49,682 nt of DNA from Ramlibacter aquaticus (lineage in GTDB: Bacteria; Pseudomonadota; Gammaproteobacteria; Burkholderiales; Burkholderiaceae_C). Positions 44,963 to 49,682 of this stretch are shown here, piece by piece (the first letter of the stretch is position 1; every line of letters begins with the position of its first letter). The position numbers were made by a program, and so were the translations under genes. The stretch lies in assembly GCF_015159745.1 (NCBI RefSeq), contig NZ_JADDOJ010000022.1:1-49682 (forward strand). Reading direction: 5' to 3'. Under the pieces are notes generated by a model. The model was not told the origin of the DNA. It saw only the letters and a list, made by a program, of their open reading frames with translations, and ran no database searches.

Positions 44963-45624
44963 GGGCGGGCCTCCGGCGAGGCCACGCCGTGGCCCACCAG
45001 CAGCTCGCGCAGGTCGCGCGCGAAGCCTTCGAGGTCGGCCTCGATGCGGCCGATCAGCCGGCCGAAGATGTTGTAGCCCAGCACGGCGGGGATGGCCACC
45101 GCCAGGCCGGCGGCCGTCATGATGAGCGCCTCGCCGACCGGGCCGGCGACCTTGTCGATGCCGACCTGGCCGCCGCCGGTGATGCTGGTGAGCGCGTGGT
45201 AGATGCCCCAGACCGTGCCCAGCAGGCCGACGAAGGGGGCCGTGGAGCCCACCGTGGCCAGCAGCACCTGGCCGAACTGCAGCCGGTTCAGCACGCGGTG
45301 CAGCGCGTCGCGCAGCAGCCGGGTGAGCTGCTGGGAGCGGTCGCCGGTGGCGGCGAGCGAGCCGGCCGCCGGGTTGCCGGTAGCATCGATCAGGGGCGCG
45401 ACCAGCGCCTCCCGGTCGAGCGCGGCGGCGCGTTCTCGGCCTTCGGCCAGGCTGGGCGCCTGCCAGAAGGCCGCCGTGCTGCGGGCCACGTCGCGGCCGG
45501 CGCGGGCCAGCAGGCGCAGCTTCCAGAGGATGATCACCCAGCTCGCCACCGACATCAGGAGCAGGAGCACCGCCACGAACTTCGTGACCGCGTCGCCCTG
45601 GGTGAAGAGCTCGGGCAGGCTCAT
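44959..45624 (-). CDS. exbB: ExbB/TolQ-family proton channel protein
   Basis: The 221-residue protein has three membrane helices. [24 protein letters not shown] and [19 protein letters not shown] are the MotA/TolQ/ExbB signature. It forms the proton-driven motor with the next gene. It overlaps dapB by four bases and exbD by four bases, so the three are one operon. Confidence 0.93.
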   Translation of the reverse strand: MSLPELFTQGDAVTKFVAVLLLLMSVASWVIILWKLRLLARAGRDVARSTAAFWQAPSLAEGRERAAALDREALVAPLIDATGNPAAGSLAATGDRSQQLTRLLRDALHRVLNRLQFGQVLLATVGSTAPFVGLLGTVWGIYHALTSITGGGQVGIDKVAGPVGEALIMTAAGLAVAIPAVLGYNIFGRLIGRIEADLEGFARDLRELLVGHGVASPEARP

Positions 45625-46436
45625 CGCAGGCCGAGCACGTCGAACATGTCGAACAGCCCGCTGCGCTTGCCGGCCAGGAAGCGCACCGCGCGCAGGCTGC
45701 CCTGGGCGTAGGTGGCGCGGCTGGCGGATTTGTGCGTGATCTCGATGCGCTCGCCCGTGCCGGCGAAGAGCACCGTGTGGTCGCCGACGATGTCGCCGCC
45801 GCGGATGCTGGAGAAGCCGATGGTGGACGGGTCGCGCTCGCCGGTGACGCCTTCGCGGGCGTAGACCGCGCAGTCCTTCAGGTCACGGCCCAGGGCCTGG
45901 GCGATCACCTCGCCCATCTTCAGCGCGGTGCCGGAGGGGGCGTCGACCTTGTGGCGGTGGTGCGCCTCGATGACCTCGATGTCGTAGCCGCTGGCCAGCG
46001 ATTTCGCGGCCATCTCCAGCAGCTTGAGGGTGACGTTCACGCCCACGCTCATGTTGGGCGCCATGACGATGGCGATGTCGCGGGCGTAGTCCTGCACCTG
46101 CGCCTTCTGGTGCTCGGTGAAGCCGGTGGTGCCTATGACCATGTTCACCCCGCGCTCGCGGCAGGCCTGCAGGTGGGCCAGCGTGCCCTCGGGCCGGGTG
46201 AAATCGATCAGGACTTCGGACTGGGCGATGCCCGCCTTGGGGTCGGCCGTGACGGGCACGCCCGAGGCGTGGCCCAGGAAGGCGGCGGCGTCGTTGCCGA
46301 TGGCGTGGCTGGCGGGGACATCGAGGGCGCCCGCGAGGACGCAGTCGCCCGAGGCACGGATGGCCTCGATCAGCATCTGCCCCATGCGGCCGCTGGCGCC
46401 GGCGACGGCGACGCGGTGGGAAACGGTGGTGGCCAT
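45621..46436 (-). CDS. dapB: 4-hydroxy-tetrahydrodipicolinate reductase
   Basis: The 271-residue NAD(P)H enzyme serves lysine and meso-diaminopimelate synthesis. The nucleotide-binding [18 protein letters not shown] is N-terminal, and the catalytic [16 protein letters not shown] is clear. Upstream the 11-base gap to bamE holds no purine-rich ribosome site, so translation may rely on coupling. Confidence 0.97.
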   Translation of the reverse strand: MATTVSHRVAVAGASGRMGQMLIEAIRASGDCVLAGALDVPASHAIGNDAAAFLGHASGVPVTADPKAGIAQSEVLIDFTRPEGTLAHLQACRERGVNMVIGTTGFTEHQKAQVQDYARDIAIVMAPNMSVGVNVTLKLLEMAAKSLASGYDIEVIEAHHRHKVDAPSGTALKMGEVIAQALGRDLKDCAVYAREGVTGERDPSTIGFSSIRGGDIVGDHTVLFAGTGERIEITHKSASRATYAQGSLRAVRFLAGKRSGLFDMFDVLGLR

Positions 46437-46447
46437 GGGAAGAAGGG

Positions 46448-47038
46448 TCAGCGCGCGCCCGCCTCGAGCGGCGGGTAGCTGCGGGTCGGGGCGGGTGCGG
46501 CGGCGGCTGCCGCGGCGGCGGCTGCCGCGGCGGAGGCGGAGGCTGCGGCGGCGGCAGGCTCGGCCTTGCCGCGGTTCTCGGCGGCGAACTTCTGCAGCTG
46601 CTCGGGCGTGGCCTCCAGCGGAGGCACCTTGGCGTTGAGGCGGCGGTTGTCCAGCGAGGCGACGAACTCGGCTTCGCTGGGCATGGTGTCGCCGTCGGCG
46701 CGCTCGAACGCGTCGCCCTTGAAGAACACCGCCAGGCGGCGCTCCTGCGGGGGCACGCCCTGGCGCTTGAGCGTGAAGACGTAATCCCAGCGGTCGGCGT
46801 GGAAGGCGTCCGTCAGCAGAGGCGTGCCCAGGATGTCGCGCACCTGCTGGCGCGTCATGCCGGGCTTGAGCGCCTCGACCTGCTCACGCGACACGAAGTT
46901 GCCCTGCACCACCTCGATCTTGTAGGGCGTGATCGAATTGGCGATGCGGTAGCTGACGCTGTCGAGGCCGCCGCAACCGGCCAGGGCCGCTGAGGCGCAC
47001 AGCACGGAAACGAGGGCGCGGCGGGTTGAAACGGGCAT
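46448..47038 (-). CDS. bamE: Outer-membrane assembly lipoprotein BamE (SmpA/OmlA)
   Basis: The 196-residue lipoprotein has lipobox LAGC with Cys22. The BamE core [38 protein letters not shown] and [12 protein letters not shown] is complete. The C-terminal 65 residues are an extra Ala/Pro-rich tail with an unusually long alanine run coded by GCGGCGGCTGCC-type repeats. It is divergent from fur, a common proteobacterial pairing. Confidence 0.94.
   Translation of the reverse strand: MPVSTRRALVSVLCASAALAGCGGLDSVSYRIANSITPYKIEVVQGNFVSREQVEALKPGMTRQQVRDILGTPLLTDAFHADRWDYVFTLKRQGVPPQERRLAVFFKGDAFERADGDTMPSEAEFVASLDNRRLNAKVPPLEATPEQLQKFAAENRGKAEPAAAAASASAAAAAAAAAAAAPAPTRSYPPLEAGAR
46488..46562 (-). 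repeat. Alanine-codon repeat in the bamE tail
   Basis: Short GCNGCN-rich units, including two copies of a 15-base GCGGCGGCTGCCGCG-like unit, encode a run of mostly Ala with a few Ser and Glu. It is prone to length variation. Confidence 0.6.
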
Positions 47039-47055
47039 GGGCGGGACGCTGGCGA

Positions 47056-47061
47056 TATGAT
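47056..47061 (+). promoter_or_regulatory. -10 element TATGAT for fur
   Basis: TATGAT lies 48 bases before the fur ATG. No good -35 or Fur box is seen. Confidence 0.4.
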
Positions 47062-47067
47062 CCGACG

Positions 47068-47073
47068 ATTGTA
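47068..47073 (-). promoter_or_regulatory. -10 element TACAAT for bamE
   Basis: GCTACAAT on the minus strand lies 29 bases before the bamE ATG and only six bases from the oppositely oriented fur -10, so the two promoters overlap. Confidence 0.45.
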
Positions 47074-47079
47074 GCGGCA

Positions 47080-47095
47080 GGGTCCCGCGGGACCC
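47080..47095. promoter_or_regulatory. 16-bp perfect palindrome in the fur leader
   Basis: GGGTCCCGCGGGACCC is fully self-complementary, followed by TTTCC, and lies 14 bases before the fur ATG. It could be a protein site or a leader hairpin close to the start codon, which lacks a clear Shine-Dalgarno. Confidence 0.55.
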
Positions 47096-47109
47096 TTTCC
47101 TAGCGCAGC

Positions 47110-47538
47110 ATGGCCAATATCGACGAACTCAAGAACACCGGGCTGAAGGCCACCCTGCCGCGGCTCAAGATCCTGGATGTCTTCCAGAAGGGCGGCCAGC
47201 GGCACATGACCGCGGAGGACGTGTTCCGCGTCCTGCTGGAGGAGCGGTCGGACATCGGCCTGGCCACGGTCTACCGCGTGCTGACGCAGTTCGAGCAGGC
47301 CGGCATCCTCAGTCGCAGCCACTTCGAGAGCGGCAAGGCGGTGTACGAGCTGAACGAGGGCACCCACCACGACCACCTCGTGTGCCTGGACTGCGGCCGG
47401 GTGGAGGAGTTCTACGACGCGGAGATCGAGCGGCGCCAGAACGACGTCGCCATGGCCAAGGGCTTCCGCATCCAGGAACATGCGCTGAGCCTGTACGCGC
47501 ACTGCACCAAGTCGCCCTGCCCGAACCGGCCGCGCTGA
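47110..47538 (+). CDS. fur: Ferric uptake regulator
   Basis: The 142-residue metalloregulator has the winged helix [15 protein letters not shown] and [20 protein letters not shown], then the metal sites of [20 protein letters not shown]. The CxxC of CLDC is the structural zinc site, and a second Cys pair lies in CTKSPC. It represses iron-uptake genes with Fe2+. It is divergent from bamE and convergent with hprK, ten bases apart. Confidence 0.97.
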   Translation: MANIDELKNTGLKATLPRLKILDVFQKGGQRHMTAEDVFRVLLEERSDIGLATVYRVLTQFEQAGILSRSHFESGKAVYELNEGTHHDHLVCLDCGRVEEFYDAEIERRQNDVAMAKGFRIQEHALSLYAHCTKSPCPNRPR

Positions 47539-47547
47539 GCGCGCAGC

Positions 47548-48498
47548 TCAGCCGCCCTTTTCCATGGCGCGCCGGTGGCGCTCGACGAACTCCTGGTAGG
47601 TGTCCACCCCGCGCAGCTGCAGGATGGTGTTGCGCACCGCCGCCTCGACCAGCACGGCGATGTTGCGGCCGGCCACCACCTGGATCACCGCCTTGCGCAC
47701 CGGCACCCCCAGCACGTCCTGGGTCAGCGGCTCATAGGGCAGGCGCTCGTACTCGCGCTCCAGCGTCTCGCGCCGCACCAGGTGCACGATGAGGCGCAGC
47801 CGCATCTTGCGGCGCACCGCCGTCTCGCCAAAGATGGCGCGTATGTCCAGCAGGCCGATGCCGCGAACCTCCAGCAGGTTCTGCAGCAGCTCGGGGCAGC
47901 GGCCCTCGATGGTGGTGTGGTTGATGCGGTAGAGGTCGACCGCGTCGTCGGCCACCAGGCCGTTGCCGCGCGAGATCAGCTCCAGCCCCAATTCGCTCTT
48001 GCCCAGGCCGGATTCGCCGGTGATCAGCACGCCCAGGCCCAGGATGTCCATGAACACGCCGTGCATGGAGGTGCGCTCGGCGAAGTGCTTGGACAGGTAG
48101 GCGCGCAGCACGTCGATGACGAAGGCCGAGGGCTCGCGGGTGGCGAACATCGGGATCTGCGCACGCTCGCACATGGACAGCAGCGCGTCCGGCGCCTGCT
48201 GGCCGTCGGTCAGCACCAGCACCGGCGGCTCCAGCGTGACGATGCGCGAGATACGGCGGGCGCAGTCCTCGGGCGTGGCGTTGCTGAGGTAGGCCACCTC
48301 GCGTTCGCCAAGGATCTGCACCCGGTAGGGATGGATGTAGTTGAGGTAGCCGACCAGGTCGGCGCCGGAGCGCGCCGCGCGGACCGCCACCTCGTCGAAG
48401 CGGCGCTCGGAAGCGCCCAGCCCCGCCACCCACTCCCACTTCAAGGTGCCGCGATGCTCCTCGAACAGGACGTCGGCGCTGACGACGGTGGGCTTCAC
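47548..48498 (-). CDS. hprK: HPr kinase/phosphorylase
   Basis: The 316-residue enzyme phosphorylates HPr on serine. The P-loop GESGLGKS is at residues 161-168, and [14 protein letters not shown] and the C-terminal [16 protein letters not shown] match the HprK signature. Its start overlaps ptsN by four bases. In this group it belongs to the nitrogen phosphotransferase branch rather than sugar uptake. Confidence 0.96.
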   Translation of the reverse strand: MKPTVVSADVLFEEHRGTLKWEWVAGLGASERRFDEVAVRAARSGADLVGYLNYIHPYRVQILGEREVAYLSNATPEDCARRISRIVTLEPPVLVLTDGQQAPDALLSMCERAQIPMFATREPSAFVIDVLRAYLSKHFAERTSMHGVFMDILGLGVLITGESGLGKSELGLELISRGNGLVADDAVDLYRINHTTIEGRCPELLQNLLEVRGIGLLDIRAIFGETAVRRKMRLRLIVHLVRRETLEREYERLPYEPLTQDVLGVPVRKAVIQVVAGRNIAVLVEAAVRNTILQLRGVDTYQEFVERHRRAMEKGG

Positions 48499-48962
48499 TG
48501 CACCTGGGCGGACTGCCAGCGGTCGATCAGGCCGTGCAGCTCGGCCGCATCGGTGCAGGACTTCATCTTCTCGCGCAGCGGCGCGTCGCTGAGCAGCTCG
48601 GCGATCTCGGACAGGATCTCCAGGTGCTTCTGGGTCGCCGCCTCCGGCACCAGGAGGAAGATCAGCAGCGACACCGGCTGCTCATCCGGGGCGTCGAAGC
48701 CGATCGGCTGGGCCAGCTGGAACAGCGCGGCCATGGGCGCCTTCAGGCCCTTGATGCGGCCGTGGGGAATGGCCACGCCATGGCCCAGGCCGGTCGAGCC
48801 CAGGCGCTCGCGCGCGAACAGGCTGTCGGTGATGAGCGCGCGGGAGAGGCCGTGCAGGTTTTCGAAGAGCAGGCCCGCCTCCTCGAATGCACGCTTCTTG
48901 CTGGTGGCTTCGACGCTCACGAGCACTTGAGCGGCAGGCAGGATGGACGCGAGGCGATTCAT
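48495..48962 (-). CDS. ptsN: Nitrogen-regulatory PTS enzyme IIA
   Basis: The 155-residue EIIA(Ntr) protein carries the phosphorylated His67 in [16 protein letters not shown]. It relays phosphate from NPr to regulate potassium and nitrogen functions. TGCATAAT lies 14 bases before the ATG (48977-48982), giving a short leader. It is followed by hprK with a four-base overlap. Confidence 0.95.
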   Translation of the reverse strand: MNRLASILPAAQVLVSVEATSKKRAFEEAGLLFENLHGLSRALITDSLFARERLGSTGLGHGVAIPHGRIKGLKAPMAALFQLAQPIGFDAPDEQPVSLLIFLLVPEAATQKHLEILSEIAELLSDAPLREKMKSCTDAAELHGLIDRWQSAQVQ

Positions 48963-49010
48963 GGTGAGGCTGCCGGATTATGCACCCCAGCCACGGGTTT
49001 CCCCCGAGAA

Positions 49011-49041
49011 CGAAAAAGGCGCCCAGAAGGCGCCTTTTTCG
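49011..49041 (-). terminator. Rho-independent terminator of hpf
   Basis: CGAAAAAGGCGCC and GGCGCCTTTTTCG (arms 49011-49023 and 49029-49041) form a perfect stem. On the minus strand GGCGCC/GGCGCC is followed by five T's, 12 bases after the hpf stop. It is symmetric, but no plus-strand gene needs it. Confidence 0.9.
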
Positions 49042-49053
49042 CGGCTTGATCCG

Positions 49054-49383
49054 TCACATGACGCGCTTGGGCGCGTCGTGGTGGTGGTCCTGCAGCCGGG
49101 TCTTGTGCTTGCCCACCTGGCGGTCGAGCTTGTCCACCAGTTCGTCCAGGGCGGCGTACAGGTCCTCGTGCGAGCTCTCGGCGAACATGTCGTTGCCCTT
49201 CACGTGGATCTTGCACTCGGCCCGCTGTCGTCGTTCCTTCTCCTTCTGCTTTTCCACCGTGAGCAGGACGCGGATGTCCACGACCTGGTCGAAATGGCGG
49301 GTGATCCGATCGAGCTTGGTGGTCACGTAGCTTCTCAGCGCGGGGGTGACTTCGAGGTGGTGACCGCTGATCGTCAAGTTCAT
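49054..49383 (-). CDS. hpf: Ribosome hibernation promoting factor (short form)
   Basis: The 109-residue protein matches short HPF/Yhb[21 protein letters not shown] at the start, then [20 protein letters not shown] and [20 protein letters not shown]. It binds idle 70S ribosomes and favours 100S dimers in stationary phase. AGGAGG lies eight bases before the ATG at 49383. It is separated from ptsN by its own terminator and stands far from rpoN, unlike in E. coli. Confidence 0.95.
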   Translation of the reverse strand: MNLTISGHHLEVTPALRSYVTTKLDRITRHFDQVVDIRVLLTVEKQKEKERRQRAECKIHVKGNDMFAESSHEDLYAALDELVDKLDRQVGKHKTRLQDHHHDAPKRVM

Positions 49384-49600
49384 GGAAAAGGCCTCCTGTA
49401 AGGACGGGGGAAAGGGCGACGCCTGGGGATGCCGTCGGCGTGCGCCGAACCTTGGAAACTTGCTCGTGAAATCACTATGCGCCCGGCCCCCGCGAAAAGC
49501 AACCGATTTCCGCCTCATGCACAGGGGCCCAGCGACTGGCCGCGCTGACCCCGGAATGCCCCGCATCACCTCCAGAAAACCAGCTTCACGCCATGAAATG
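49384..49600. other. Region upstream of hpf without a visible gene
   Basis: This stretch should hold the hpf promoter. A possible -10 CATAGT (minus strand, near 49473-49478) is the best I see. No sigma-54 -24/-12 pair with correct spacing was found. Confidence 0.4.
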
Positions 49601-49621
49601 AAAAACGGCCCCGCGGGCCGT
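49601..49621 (-). terminator. Rho-independent terminator of a gene beyond the right edge
   Basis: ACGGCCC and GGGCCGT (49605-49611 and 49615-49621) pair around CGC, followed on the minus strand by five T's. The gene it ends would lie to the right of the window on the minus strand. Confidence 0.8.
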
Positions 49622-49633
49622 CTCGAACGCAAG

Positions 49634-49667
49634 CCCGCCCGGGCTGCGCTTGGGCAGCCCGGGCGGG
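49634..49667. repeat. 14-bp perfect inverted repeat at the right edge
   Basis: CCCGCCCGGGCTGC (49634-49647) and GCAGCCCGGGCGGG (49654-49667) flank a six-base loop. It is very stable but has no T-tract, and may be the end of the neighbouring minus-strand gene region. Confidence 0.6.
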
Positions 49668-49682
49668 AGGGGGCGTGGGGGT

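Noticed and set aside
41792..45076. Plus-strand open frame of about 1094 codons opposite leuS-exbD-exbB
   Set aside because: Low-complexity His/Val/Leu/Gly composition and no motifs; the minus strand encodes complete conserved proteins over the same span.
49441..49500. Possible sigma-54 promoter (TGGAAAC...TTGCT) upstream of hpf
   Set aside because: It lies on the wrong strand for hpf and the GG-GC spacing is about eight bases rather than the required 12.

Overview
The window (about 49.7 kb, very GC-rich) looks like core chromosome of a betaproteobacterium in Burkholderiales, most likely Comamonadaceae. A Ramlibacter- or Variovorax-like genus is possible, but I cannot name one from sequence alone. 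The basis is a set of familiar gene neighbourhoods: tRNA-Tyr/Gly/Thr upstream of tuf; argS-SPOR-dsbA; fur divergent from bamE-dapB-exbB-exbD-leuS-lptE; and ptsN-hprK. The glutamate-cysteine ligase is of the T. ferrooxidans type. I see no insertion sequence, prophage, integron, CRISPR array or rRNA. Genes are densely packed, with many 1-4 nt stop/start overlaps, and no gene-free stretch exceeds 300 bases.

Layout. 1-0.6 kb: start of tuf and three tRNAs (minus strand). 0.8-7.3 kb: a minus-strand tryptophan operon, trpL(leader)-trpE-trpG-threonine aldolase-LysE exporter-trpD-trpC-ung. 7.4-12.7 kb: a plus-strand periplasmic chalcone-isomerase-like gene, gph, then a stress-type block (KGG-repeat protein, a large catalase homologue, an 86-residue hydrophilic protein), then rpe. 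12.7-18.2 kb: plus-strand apaG, proton antiporter, ybdK, thiL, nuclease, pgpA and pncC. 18.1-25.9 kb: minus-strand lptA-lptB-rpoN-rRNA methylase-PIN gene, and argS-SPOR-dsbA. 26-32.5 kb: psiF, a DUF2214/LysR pair divergent from malate synthase G, a cysteine-rich protein with an MFS exporter, and a class II amidotransferase. 32.5-36.8 kb: gshA-kup-gshB. 37-47 kb: proA, holA, rocD, an Lrp regulator, lptE, leuS, exbD, exbB, dapB and bamE. 47.1-49.7 kb: fur, hprK, ptsN, hpf and end-of-window terminators.

Main points of interest. (1) The katE-like protein has Tyr where catalases have the catalytic distal His, Ser where they have the distal Asn, and a degraded proximal signature although the heme-ligand Tyr remains. 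It is probably not an ordinary catalase. It lies with a KGG-repeat gene and a hydrophilic small gene between rpe and gph, splitting the familiar rpe-gph-trp order. (2) A 27-codon leader peptide with Trp-Pro-Trp precedes trpE, followed by GC-rich hairpins, and trpE itself starts at TTG. (3) At least eight genes (apaG, thiL, pgpA, the cysteine-rich gene, the amidotransferase gene, proA, holA, argS) have a -10-like hexamer ending exactly six bases before the start codon and no Shine-Dalgarno sequence. This suggests leaderless transcription is common in this organism. (4) The lysR/glcB intergenic region holds an AT-rich dyad, and the glcB leader holds a terminator-like hairpin with seven T's. (5) lrp-rocD appears inserted between lptE and holA, and rocD ends in a repeat-like tail.

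All function calls come from reading translated motifs and gene order. No database search or structure prediction was run.
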